Shown one piece after another: positions 9,762 through 23,144 of a stretch of DNA of 64,000 nt. Source of the DNA: Cornus controversa (Eukaryota > Streptophyta > Magnoliopsida > Cornales > Cornaceae). The DNA lies in contig CM048847.1 of assembly GCA_026545225.1 (NCBI GenBank), forward strand, positions 4,650,001 through 4,714,000. Reading direction: 5' to 3'. A model generated the notes under the pieces. It searched no databases. It was not told where the DNA came from and was given only the letters and a program-made list of their open reading frames with translations. The position numbers and the translations under genes are program-made. Position 1 is the first letter of the stretch, and each line of letters begins with the position of its first letter.

Positions 9762-10753
9762 ATTACACCTGCTTTACAATTCATATGGACACTTCTGGGC
9801 ACGTGTCCCCCCAGCATTTATATCTAACAGTAAATATGGACACTTCTAGGCCCGTGTCCCCCCAATATTTCTACAACATGCATAAACAATCATAAATATA
9901 CATGCCTCAGTCCTTGAATGTCCGTATTAAATACATACATACATCACATGAATAAATACAACTGAAGGAACTGAATCTACGTAATCGCCTCATACATTTA
10001 ATCGAAATGTAATACATCTATCTATCCAAAATCTTGAACATAAATTAGATTCTAAGGAATCTAATTACTACCTCTATAACTGGTGCTATCAGTTTCCCCA
10101 ACTGACTCCAAAACCAGCAACACCTGCAAAACCTGGGAGGGGGTGAGCTCAAAGGCCCAACAAGGTATGTAGAACCATACTATCACTGCTGCAGCAGGTC
10201 AATCCTCACATATTCTCAAAAATATACTTATACACTTAAATATATCACAATATTTAAAACCATGCCCCACCTAGCATGCATGAACCAATGATGTATATGG
10301 CTACTCTAGCACATATGAACATACAAAATCCACTATACATGATTTTAGAAATCATTTTCAACATGCCTGAGAACAGTAGACATTCCGCACCAATATGTAT
10401 GTAGAACATATATGTCAAAACATTTACATGGCCAATGTAATCATCTACCACATTTCCTACTCGACAAGTAGCAATCCCAAATGCAATGAAGATGCATTTA
10501 AACAGGAAAACATGCTTAACAGATAAACACATAAGCATAAATGTATTTTTCACCTTCCACGGTCATAATCCGATACATAGGACAAGCATCAAAGCTTGCA
10601 CGTACTCTCACTCTCGGTCCTCATCCGATACCCCATATGATTGGCCCGCTCTGAGGATCATGTGACCTAGGACAACTCCAATAACCATCCTATGACCTTG
10701 ACCTACTCCGCCAACGTCATACTTCCGGGGCAATATTTTGGTTTGCCCATTGG

Positions 10754-11083
10754 TGATTAGACCATATCAGCACCGTCACCAATTATTTGTCTACTCAAGG
10801 TGATTAGACCATATCAGCACCGTCACCGAGTACTGGGTAACTCGAAGTGGTTAGACCATATCAGCACCGCCACTGAGCTTATTTTGACTCAAGATGATTA
10901 GACCATATCAGCACCGTCACCGAGTCTTAGATGGTTCAAGGTGGTTAGACCATATCAGCACCGCCACCGAGTATTTACCTACTCCAAGGTGGATAGACCA
11001 CTGTCACCGAGTATTTCCCTACTCCAAGGTGACATAACCGCTCCAACGCCCTCATCGTGACCGAGTATTGACCTACTCTGGGT
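10754..11083. repeat. Minisatellite of 47-48 bp in B LTR 1
   Basis: The core TTAGACCATATCAGCACCG recurs at about 10756, 10804, 10851, 10898 and 10945, followed by two degraded units. Units alternate between GTCACC and GCCACC versions. The same block is in each other B LTR from about 17520, 24291, 31062 and 37834, and in the solo LTR from 52234. Confidence 0.9.
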
Positions 11084-13364
11084 GATTTGCCTACTTTAAG
11101 ACCACAACCATACCCGAGTATTAACCTACTCTAGGTAATTCGACCACACTTCCCCGTTTTCTCACAACGGCCCCATATATGCATTTCAAACATATAAACA
11201 CTAAGCATTCAATTTTATGCTTCACAATGTACAAGCCAGTTTTAAGAAAACATAGTGTACATTTCGTCCCCGCATAACCACACATATAATTACCTATACA
11301 TGTAAACCCACGTACAATCACGTATGTGTCATTTCCCTCCTATACATGCAATATGGATGCATATATACATAGCATAGTACTTTCATGCTTCAATCCATGC
11401 TTATGAATACTAAAAAGAAGTATCTAGCATGCTTCTCATCACATTCCAACACATATAGCACATATATGTTCAATACCCGCATAACACATCACATATGCCA
11501 ACAATTTCAACCCTAGCACTTATTTATCATGCTATAACCCATGCATACATTTTCTATAAACAGATAGCATGCATTTCATTCCCGTAAACCCACATGTAAT
11601 CACGTACATGTCAAATCATGCATATAAATCACATATGCACCTACACTACCATAAATATCGTCATATTCTCATTCAATGCATTTATTCACTACAAGTAGCT
11701 AACATACATTCCAATCACAATATATATACACATATATCTATTACGTCACCCACATATGTATCAAGAACATATAAAACACTTGGCACATTTCATGCTTTTC
11801 AAATGCTCGCCAAACGTTATATTCAACTTAGCATGTATTTCTACCACTGCAACCATATATATATAATCACATATATATATATATATATTGAACATCATGC
11901 ATATAAGTCACATATGCATACAATATAACACATAGCTAAACAGATATTATTTAGCAAACTTTTCATAAATTTTAATCTATACATACATGCATACCACAAT
12001 GCAAATAGGCGATAAATCTAACATGTTATCGCTTCCCAAACCCGTACATACATATATACACACACACACATATGTATATCCTCTCATATCCTATGTATGC
12101 ACGACGTCCACCTATACCCACATATATATAAGCACCTGTATATATATGTATATACACATACCACATATGATTAAATTAATAACATATGTAAATTACTCAA
12201 CGTAAATAAAAAGTACGTAAGAGGTAGAGGCAAGAATCAACTTGCCTTAGGTCCGGCTCTCAACCGGTCTGTGCCTGTAAAGCGGTCCTCTTCCAAGTCC
12301 GGTCCAGTCCTGTGTCAAAACCCACCCAACTGATCCAACTGAACCTTCGTTAAATTGACCCAATTCCAAGGTCCAATTCATTACTCTAACTTGCTTCATA
12401 AACCATGCTTAGCCCACTTGCCCAATTTAATCAATTTGAGGCCCAATTCACATCAACCAAACCTAATATGGAAGCCCAACCCAGCCGAACTATCTACTGT
12501 CATGGGGCCAATTCCATTGATACCCAAACCGTGAGAAATCTCCACATGGCTGCCAAGGCCCCATAGCCGAACTCCATATACTCACTATCAACTATGATAG
12601 CCCATCAACCATGGTCACCCCCACCATCATCAACCCCAAGCAAAAACCATGCAAACCAGCCCATTGAAGCTCCATGAACAATTCACAGCCATTAATGGCT
12701 GACCCAAACATTATGAATCACCAAACAACCACCCGAAGCCAGCCTGAACTGAAGACCCACAAGTCCACGGCGTTGCAACCACCACGCCTGACCAATCGGT
12801 GATCAATGGAGCTCCAAATAGCCCCTAATCGAGCCACCCCCTGCTGCCAAACAACCCTCGTCCGACACCACCATGTACACCGAAACCATGAGCAAACCGA
12901 GGAAAAAAACCCACCCAACCGAGCCTCCACCAGCCACGGTCTCCTGCCGAAGAAGACCCATGAGCCCAGCCGTGAGCCACCCCGATAAGCTGTCCGAACA
13001 GCCGTGAAAGCCCAGACCCACCGTGAGCAACCGAAGCCCATCGGCCAGTTCGAGCCAAGAAGGGCCTCAGTCGAACCCCGCTGCAACAACCGAGAACCAC
13101 CACTGCCAGCAGACCACCGCGAGCCGCCGTCACCGGCCCACCGCCAGCGAACCCACGCCGTCCCCAGCACTCGCCGGAACCAACAAACTCCAGCCGCGAA
13201 ACCCCTTTCGCGAACGGCTCCATCGCACCGAGCCACCACGCGCACCTCCTCCAACCCGCGAACCCATGGGCGACCGAACCCAGTCCGTGGGACTACCTCC
13301 AGCCGTCGCCGCCTTCAGCCGCCACTCCAGCCGCTGCCGGAGCACCACCAGCCGAAGCCCCTTC

Positions 13365-13490
13365 TTCTTCTCTCCCGATCTCGGCTTCTCTCTTTCTCTC
13401 TCCCCGATTCTCTCTCTTCCTCTTCTTTTCTTTTCTTTTCTTTTTCTTTCTTTTCCCTTTTTCTTTTTCCCTTTCTTCTTTTCTCCTTGG
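13365..13490. repeat. Long pyrimidine/purine tract in B LTR 1
   Basis: About 125 bp is almost pure C and T on the plus strand (purines on the sense strand), rich in TTTTC and CTTTT units. It lies about 400-530 nt into the LTR in sense. Equivalents lie at about 20130-20255, 26905-27030, 33680-33800, 40450-40580 and 55085-55220, and on the other strand at 62985-63065. Confidence 0.85.
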
Positions 13491-13895
13491 TCAGCCGACC
13501 ACCCACTCCTTACCTTCTTTTCTTATCCTCCTCCACACAAATATATATCTATATATTATTTATATATACACATAACATATGGACATATACTTGTAATCTT
13601 GCATGTGCACCCACACTCCTTCATAATTGCATATAAGCCCACACACATACACACTTTTATGTGTATATATAATAAAGCATGTACTCAATAAATATATTTA
13701 TAATTTAATATAAATATATCCCACATATATATATATATATATCCATATATATATATATATACATGCCTCCTCCGGCATTACTATAATTCCACGTATATAT
13801 ATAATTAACGTCTTTCCGAATTTTAATTTATTTGAAAAAAAATCGGTCCGGTCCAAAATCACCCGGAACCGGTCAAAATTATTCCGGTCCTTACA

Positions 13896-16373
13896 ACCTC
13901 CCCTCCTTCAAGGAATTTCGTCCTCGAAATTTGCATAGTCATGGTCCTTCCAAAACCAATCCATACCGGACGTCATTCTCGCCAATGATCGTCACTTCCT
14001 CTCTTTTCACGTACCCTAGGCGCTACACTTGTAACACCTAACTCATAACACTCAAGTCTTGCACACAGTGCATCTCGACTTGCTTCCTAGAGTCCACAGT
14101 CTCTACCTCAAGACCTATCCAGTCCATCTCTATCTCTAGTCTAAGGCAACACCTTTGACTAATCATTCCAATCACTCACAGTGATATATCCCCTATAATC
14201 CGGGATCATCAATACTCAAAGTCATTCTTTTATTATCAAACATGACTTTCAATCTCTGGCATACCATTCCCGGGCTCAGTCCAATATCCTGGGCATCATC
14301 ACAACACAAACCACATCAATCCAGTGCACATCACAAGCGCACTCACCAGCAAGGCACATGACGGTGTACTCGCCGATAAAAACAACACAAACAGTGTACT
14401 TGCCGCAGCAAGCCACACAATCCTGCCCAGTCTCATAGACTACAACCCACTGGAATCCAATGCCAAGTCCAGGATCTCACATCCCGCTGGTTTCACAATC
14501 ACATTATTCAAGAGGAGAACCATTTCCCGTTTTCATCCTTCACACAAAGAAGCCAGTTGACAATTAGAGAGAATTCCTTTCATATTAGCACTTCACTTTA
14601 GACAACCCCTACCGATGAAAGTTTGAGGTCACCTACAGTAGCCAAACAGCAGCCATACAGTGGCCGCAGCCCACTGCGTCTACACGTCCACTGCGTCCAC
14701 CTCTCCCCTTCACGGCAAGAAATTATCCTCACTTCAGATACCATATGTCAGGATCCTCACCCACTATCAACCCATCCTTCTCTTAACATCATATCCACAC
14801 TATGATCCAACTGCATCAATCATGCGTATATCACAGTACACCACTGAGGTCAAGGCACATAAGGAGTGCACTTGTCAAAACAAATCATCCAGTCCCGTCC
14901 ATTTTTGTGGACTACGTTCCATTGGCATTTAGTGCCAAGATTAGGGTTTTACATGCCCTTAACTTCACAAATCTCATTTCCTAAGGAATGAATCCAATTT
15001 ACTTACTCGTCCATTAATCCTAACGGACGTTTCCGGCTTCCCGGGTATTTATCCATTCCTTTCCAGCATCTCCTTTGAGACGCCAAGATCCTGACTGCTT
15101 CGTCTAGGACCCCACAATTCCAGACTTACTTTCAAAGCCTATCACTACATGTCTATTTCAACATCACCGTCCACTCGGCTTCAAACCTCTACCCAGGTTT
15201 ACCAATCCTCAAAACCAGAACTTCTAGGTGACTACATGTCACTACTAGCCATGCAACGCAAAATGAAACACTAAAGTGCAATGCTCAATTACATGAATCA
15301 CATATACCACATAGCATATAACACACAACATGCTAATCAAATAAACACGTACCATGCATGATATGACGTATGATGCATAAATCAAGACCCTAGCCCTCGG
15401 GCTAATACTAGGAAAATACCCCTGACCGTACACGGTCCTGGTACCTCCTCTACCTGAGCAAGCGTGTAAAACACGGCCCAGTCCCACTAGTACACGCACA
15501 TACTAGAACACAAAATCTAGAGTGGTTCAAACCGACCTACTCTCATCCTCTGTACTCATTGGTAAACACCTACCAATCTATCCACCTCTGTAGTCTAAGG
15601 TAGCAACCTTGACTATCAATACCAATCACCTTCAGTGACATATCCCTACTATTCGGAATTCTTTATCCATCGTCGTCCAGACAAAACAACTCAACATCCA
15701 CAAGAGCCAGCGTATTGTAAGAGAAACGCTAATCCAAGAAAAATGTCTGGCCAGGCCACTTTTACCAGTTAGCCCAACTCCGGCAATATGCCTCCCTTAT
15801 ATCCCATCTCAATCCCAATTGCCAACCCCGGCAACCCACTTACCAACCTCATAAGTCCCTAAGTATTTCTAAGGACTTAAACACTCGCAAACTTCATTGC
15901 TGTATCTCTTCATTACTCACTAATGAGACTTAATCACCAAATCAAAGGTCTAAACTCAACCAATTCTGGGAGTTATTACCAATCGAAACTAGTTTCACAC
16001 ACCAACACTTTGATCTTCCATTAGGATTGCTCAAACCGAGCAAATCACCCCACTACCGTCCATAGGCAATCAAACCTATCATCTAGACAACTATCAACCA
16101 TTGCCTACCTCAAAATCAACACGTGATTTGACCATCCGTCCTTAGGTATTCGAACCTACGACTTTGATACCCTAGGTTTTCAAACCTAATGCTTTAACAG
16201 CAATCAAGAGTTCCTCGAATCCTCAACCCTTACTCGTCGCCCCTAGGTATTCCAACCTAGTGCTCTCGTAGTATTCGGGTATTAGGTACATAATTCAACC
16301 TTCTCAACCATACACGTGGCATGTCCATTCCCGTCGTCCCTAGGTATTCCAACCTAGAGCTCTGATACCATTC
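13896..16373 (-). mobile_element. B array internal region 1 (non-coding)
   Basis: This 2478-bp region has the polypurine tract complement at 13896-13908 and the primer site complement GCTCTGATACCA at 16359-16370. No gag, protease, RT or integrase motif is seen in any frame. Next to the polypurine tract, a short minus-strand frame ending N-F-E-D-E-I-P looks like the remnant end of a chromovirus-type pol. Five small hairpins lie near the primer site. Variants ACCAGTTAG and CACATTATTC distinguish it from the other three. Confidence 0.88.
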
Positions 16374-19300
16374 TGTCACGCCCTGATTCTCGAGGTCCGG
16401 AAACCGAGGTGTGAACCCCGTGAGATCACCCTCACGACATAACCTCCACCTGATCATACAATTCAATTTTCTATTATTTTTACGAAAATCAGGCATGACC
16501 CATTCTAAATAATCAGCTCCTGGCATATTACACCTGCTTTACAATTCATATGGACACTTCTGGGCACGTGTCCCCCCAGCATTTATATCTAACAGTAAAT
16601 ATGGACACTTCTGGGCCCGTGTCCCCCCAATATTTCTACAACATGCATAAACAATCATAAATATACATGCCTCAGTCCTTGAATGTCCGTATTAAATACA
16701 TACATACATCACATGAATAAATACAACTGAAGGAACTGAATCTACGTAATCGCCTCATACATTTAATCGAAATGTAATACATCTATCTATCCAAAATCCT
16801 GAACATAAATTAGATTCTAAGGAATCTAATTACTACCTCTGTAACTGGTGCTATCAGTTTCCCCAACTGACTCCAAAACCAGCAACACCTGCAAAACCTG
16901 GGAGGGGGTGAGCTCAAAGGCCCAACAAGGTATGTAGAACCATACTATCACTGCTGCAGCAGGTCGATCCTCACATATTCTCAAAAATATACTTATACAC
17001 TTAAATATATCACAATATTTAAGACGATGCCCCACCTAGCATGCGTGAACCAATGATGTATATGGCTACTCTAGCACATATGAACATACAAAATCCACTA
17101 TACATGATTTTAGAAATCATTTTCAACATGCCTGAGAACAGTAGACATTCCGCACCAATATGTATGTAGAACATATATGTCAAAACATTTACATGGCCAA
17201 TGTAATCATCTACCACATTTCCTACTCGACAAGTAGCAATCCCAAATGCAATGAAGATGCATTTAAACAGGAAAACATGCTTAACAGATAAACACATAAG
17301 CATAAATGTATTTTTCACCTTCCACGGTCATAATCCGATACATAAGACAAGCATCAAAGCTTGCACGTACTCTCACTCTCAGTCCTCATCCGATACCCCA
17401 CATGATTGGCCCGCTCCGAGGATCATGTGACCTAGGACAACTCCAATAACCATCCTATGACCTTGACCTACTCCGCCAACGTCATACTTTCGGGGCAATA
17501 TTTTGGTTTGGCCATTGGTGATTAGACCATATCATCACCGTCACCAATTATTTGTCTACTCAAGGTGATTAGACCATATCAGCACCGTCACCGAGTACTG
17601 GGTAACTCGAAGTGGTTAGACCATATCAGCACCGCCACTGAGCTTGTTTTGACTCAAGATGATTCGACCATATCAGCACCGTCACCGAGTCTTAGATGGT
17701 TCAAGGTGGTTAGACCATATCAGCACCGCCACCGAGTATTTACCTACTCCAAGGTGGATAGACCACTGTCACCGAGTATTTACCTACTCCAAGGTGACAT
17801 AACCGCTCCAACGCCCTCACCGTGACCGAGTATTGACCTACTCTGGGTGATTTGCCTACTTTAAGACCACAACCATACCCGAGTATTAACCTACTCTAGG
17901 TAATTCGACCACACTTCCCCGTTTCCTCACAACGGCCCCATATATGCATTTCAAACATATAAATACTAAGCATTCAATTTTGTGCTTCACAATGTACAAG
18001 CCAGTTTTAAGAAAACATAGTGTACATTTCGTCCCCGCATAACCACACATATAATTACCTATACATGTAAACCCTCGTACAATCACGTATGTGTCATTTC
18101 CCTCCTATACATGCAATATGGATGCATATATACATAGCATAGTACTTTCATGCTTCAATCCATGCTTATGAATACTAAAAAGAAGTATCTAGCATGCTTC
18201 TCATCACATTCCAACACATATAGCACATATATGTTCAATACCCGCATAACACATCACATATGCCAACAATTTCAACCCTAGCACTTATTTATCATGCTAT
18301 AACCCATGCATACATTTTCTATAAACAGATAGCATGCATTTCATTCCCGTAAACCCACATGTAATCACGTACATGTCAAATCATGCATATAAATCACATA
18401 TGCACCTACACTAGCATAAATATCGTCATATTCTCATTCAATGCATGTATTCACTACAAGTAGCTAACATACATTCAAATCACAATATATATACACATAT
18501 ATCTATTACGTCACCCACATATGTATCAAGAACATATAAAACACTTGGCACATTTCATGCTTTTCAAATGCTCGCCAAAAGTTATATTCAACTTAGCATG
18601 TATTTCTACCACTGCAACCATATATATATAATCACATATATATATATATATATATTGAACATCATGCATATAAGTCACATATGCATACAATATAACACAT
18701 AGCTAAACAGATATTATTTAGCAAACTTTTCATAAATTTTAATCTATACATACATGCATACCACAATGCAAATAGGCGATAAATCTAACATGTTATCGCT
18801 TCCCAAACCCGTACATACATATATACACACACACACATATGTATATCCTCTCATATCCTATGTATGCACGACGTCCACCTATACCCACATATATATAAGC
18901 ACCTGTATATATATGTATATACACATACCACATATGATTAAATTAATAACATATGTAAATTACTCAACGTAAATAAAAAGTACGTAAGAGGTAGAGGCAA
19001 GAATCAACTTGCCTTAGGTCCGGCTCTCAACCGGTCTGTGCCTGTAAAGCGGTCCTCTTCCAAGTCCGGTCCAGTCCTGTGTCAAAACCCACCCAACTGA
19101 TCCAACTGAACCTTCGTTAAATTGACCCAATTCCAAGGTCCAATTCATTACTCTAACTTGCTTCATAAACCATGCTTAGCCCACTTGCCCAATTTAATCA
19201 ATTTGAGGCCCAATTCACATCAACCAAACCTAATATGGAAGCCTAACCCAGCCGAACTATCTACTGTCATGGGGCCAATTCCATTGATACCCAAACCGTG

Positions 19301-20666
19301 AGAAATCTCCACATGGCTGCCAAGGCCCCATAGCCGAACTCCATATACTCACTATCAACTATGATAGCCCATCAACCATGGTCACCCCCACCATCATCAA
19401 CCCCAAGCAAAAACCATGCAAACCAGCCCATTGAAGCTCCATGAACAATTCACAGCCATTAATGGCTGACCCAAACATTATGAATCACCAAACAACCACC
19501 CGAAGCCAGCCTGAACTGAAGACCCACAAGTCCACGGCGTTGCAACCACCACGCCTGACCAATCGGTGATCAATGGAGCTCCAAATAGCCCCTAATCGAG
19601 CCACCCCCTGCTGCCAAACAACCCTCGTCCGACACCACCATGTACACCGAAACCATGAGCAAACCGAGGAAAAAAACCCACCCAACCGAGCCTCCACCAG
19701 CCACGGTCTCTTGCCGAAGAAGACCCATGAGCCCAGCCGTGAGCCACCCCGATAAGCTGTCCGAACAGCCGTGAAATCCCAGACCCACCGTGAGCAACCG
19801 AAGCCCATCGGCCAGTTCGAGCCAAGAAGGGCCTCAGTCGAACCCCGCTGCAACAATCGAGAACCACCACTGCCAGCAGACCACCGCGAGCCGCCGTCAC
19901 CGGCCCACCGCCAGCGAACCCACGCCGTCCCCAGCACTCGCCGGAAGCAACAAACTCCAGTCACGAAACCCCTTTCGCGAACGGCTCCATCGCACCGAGC
20001 CACCACGCGCACCTCCTCCAACCCGCGAACCCATCGGCGACCGAACCCAGTCCGTGGGACTACCTCCAGCCGTCGCCGCCTTCAGCCGCCACTCCAGCCG
20101 CTGCCGGAGCACCACCAGCCGAAGCCCCTTCTTCTTCCCTCCCGATCTCGGCTTCTCTCTTTCTCTCTCCACGATTCTCTCTCTTCCTCTTCTTTTCTTT
20201 TCTTTTCTTTTTCTTTCTTTTCCCTTTTTCTTTTTCCCTTTCTTCTTTTCTCCTTGGTCAGCCGACCACCCACTCCTTACCTTCTTTTCTTATCCTCCTC
20301 CACACAAATATATATCTATATATTATTTATATATACACATAACATATGCACATATACTTGTAATCTTGCATGTGCACCCACACTCCTTCATAATTGCATA
20401 TAAGCCCACACACATACACACTTTTATGTGTATATATAATAAAGCATGTACTCAATAAATATATTTATAATTTAATATAAATATATCCCACATATATATA
20501 TATATATCCATATATATATATATATATATATACATGCCTCCTCCGGCATTACTATAATTCCACGTATATATATAATTAACGTCTTTCCAAATTTTAATTT
20601 ATTCGAAAAAAAATCGGTCCGGTCCAAAATCACCCGGAACCGGTCAAAATTATTCCGGTCCTTACA
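16374..20666 (-). repeat. B array LTR 2
   Basis: The 4293-bp LTR has private variants in its left half (GATTCTCGAGG near 16385, AAGACGATG near 17021, CATCATCACC near 17530). Its right half groups with LTRs 3 and 4 (CAACAATCGAG near 19852). Confidence 0.9.
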
Positions 20667-23144
20667 ACCTCCCCTCCTTCAAGGAATTTCGTCCTCGAAA
20701 TTTGCATAGTCATGGTCCTTCCAAAACCAATCCATACCGGACGTCATTCTCGCCAATGATCGTCACTTCCTCTCTTTTCACGTACCCTAGGCGCTACACT
20801 TGTAACACCTAACTCATAACACTCAAGTCTTGCACACAGTGCATCTCGACTTGCTTCCTAGAGTCCACAGTCTCTACCTCAAGACCTATCCAGTCCATCT
20901 CTATCTCTAGTCTAAGGCAACACCTTTGACTAATCATTCCAATCACTCACAGTGATATATCCCCTATAATCTGGGATCATCAATACTCAAAGTCATTCTT
21001 TTATTATCAAACATGACTTTCAATCTCTGGCATACCATTCCCGGGCTCAGTCCAATATCCTGGGCATCATCACAACACAAACCACATCAATCCAGTGCAC
21101 ATCACAAGCGCACTCACCAGCAAGGCACATGACGGTGTACTCGCCGATAAAAACAACACAAACAGTGTACTTGCCGCAGCAAGCCACACAATCCTGCCCA
21201 GTCTCATAGACTACAACCCACTGGAATCCAATGCCAAGTCCAGGATCTCACATCCCGCTGGTTTCACAATCTCATTATTGAAGAGGAGAACCATTTCCCG
21301 TTTTCATCCTTCACACAAAGAAGCCAGTTGACAATTAGAGAGAATTCCTTTCATATTAGCACTTCACTTTAGACAACCCCTACCGATGAAAGTTTGAGGT
21401 CACCTACAGTAGCCAAATAGCAGCCATACAGTGGCCGCAGCCCACTGCGTCTACACGTCCACTGCGTCCACCTCTCCCCTTCACGGCAAGAAATTATCCT
21501 CACTTCAGATACCATATGTCAGGATCCTCACCCACTATCAACCCATCCTTCTCTTAACATCATATCCACACTATGATCCAACTGCATCAATCATGCGTAT
21601 ATCACAGTACACCACTGAGGTCAAGGCACATAAGGAGTGCACTTGTCAAAACAAATCATCCAGTCCCGTCCATTTTTGTGGACTACGTTCCATTGGCATT
21701 TAGTGCCAAGATTAGGGTTTTACATGCCCTTAACTTCACAAATCTCATTTCCTAAGGAATGAATCCAATTTACTTACTCGTCCATTAATCCTAACGGACG
21801 TTTCCGGCTTCCCGGGTATTTATCCATTCCTTTCCAGCATCTCCTTTGAGACTCCAAGATCCTGACTGCTTCGTCTAGGACCCCACAATTCCAGACTTAC
21901 TTTCAAAGCCTATCACTACATGTCTATTTCAACATCACCGTCCACTCGGCTTCAAACCTCTACCCAGGTTTACCAATCCTCAAAACCAGAACTTCTAGGT
22001 GACTACATGTCACTACTAGCCATGCAACGCAAAATGAAACACTAAAGTGCAATGCTCAATTACATGAATCACATATACCACATAGCATATAACACACAAC
22101 ATGCTAATCAAATAAACACGTACCATGCATGATATGACGTATGATGCATAAATCAAGACCCTAGCCCTCGGGCTAATACTAGGAAAATACCCCTGACCGT
22201 ACACGGTCCTGGTACCTCCTCTACCTGAGCAAGCGTGTAAAACACGGCCCAGTCCCACTAGTACACGCACATACTAGAACACAAAATCTAGAGTGGTTCA
22301 AACCGACCTACTCTCATCCTCTGTACTCATTGGTAAACACCTACCAATCTATCCACCTCTGTAGTCTAAGGTAGCAACCTTGACTATCAATACCAATCAC
22401 CTTCAGTGACATATCCCTACTATTGGGAATTCTTTATCCATCGTCGTCCAGACGAAACAACTCAACATCCACAAGAGCCAACGTATTGTAAGAGAAACGC
22501 TAATCCAAGAAAAATGTCTGGCCAGGCCACTTTTCTCAGTTAGCCCAACTCCGGCAATATGCCTCCCTTATATCCCATCTCAATCCCAATTGCCAACCCC
22601 GGCAACCCACTTACCAACCTCATAAGTCCCTAAGTATTTCTAAGGACTTAAACACTCGCAAACTTCATTGCTGTATCTCTTCATTACTCACTAATGAGAC
22701 TTAATCACCAAATCAAAGGTCTAAACTCAACCAATTCTGGGAGTTATTACCAATCGAAACTAGTTTCACACACCAACACTTTGATCTTCCATTAGGATTG
22801 CTCAAACCGAGCAAATCACCCCACTACCGTCCATAGGCAATCAAACCTATCATCTAGACAACTATCAACCATTGCCTACCTCAAAATCAACACGTGATTT
22901 GACCATCCGTCCTTAGGTATTCGAACCTACGACTTTGATACCCTAGGTTTTCAAACCTAATGCTTTAACAGCAATCAAGAGTTCCTCGAATCCTCAACCC
23001 TTACTCGTCGCCCCTAGGTATTCCAACCTAGTGCTCTCGTAGTATTCGGGTATTAGGTACATAATTCAACCTTCTCAACCATACACGTGGCATGTCCATT
23101 CCCGTCGTCCCTAGGTATTCCAACCTAGAGCTCTGATACCATTC
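20667..23144 (-). mobile_element. B array internal region 2 (non-coding)
   Basis: The 2478-bp region has the primer site complement at 23130-23141. It shares TTTTCTCAGTTAG with regions 3 and 4 but keeps CCAGTCCCGTCC like region 1. TATTGAAGAGG near 21277 is private. It is intermediate in the duplication order. Confidence 0.88.

Larger units (their letters stand above)
9609..13895 (-). repeat. B array LTR 1 (left outer LTR)
   Basis: The 4287-bp LTR is bounded by TGTCACGCC and CCTTACA on the plus strand. Private or ancestral bases include ATCTTGAAC near 10032 and CATTTATTC near 11670. The long proline/serine-rich and glycine/tryptophan-rich reading frames inside it (for example around 12718-13691) come from G+C-rich and pyrimidine-rich sequence; they recur in every LTR and resemble no known protein. 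Confidence 0.9.

Noticed and set aside
10254-10553. A 99-codon minus-strand frame repeated with little change in LTRs 1-4
   Set aside because: Conservation reflects recent duplication of the whole unit. The frame is absent from LTR 5-like diverged copies such as the solo LTR, and it resembles nothing known.
10754-11083. Evenly spaced repeat that could be taken for a CRISPR array
   Set aside because: Units are contiguous 47-48-bp minisatellite copies without unique spacers, in a plant retrotransposon LTR.
12718-13691. Several overlapping reading frames of 132-222 codons on both strands, present five times (also near 19485, 26258, 33031 and 39806)
   Set aside because: They lie in the G+C-rich and pyrimidine-rich part of the B LTR, overlap each other on both strands, have low-complexity proline/serine/arginine or glycine/tryptophan composition, and change freely between copies and in the solo LTR.
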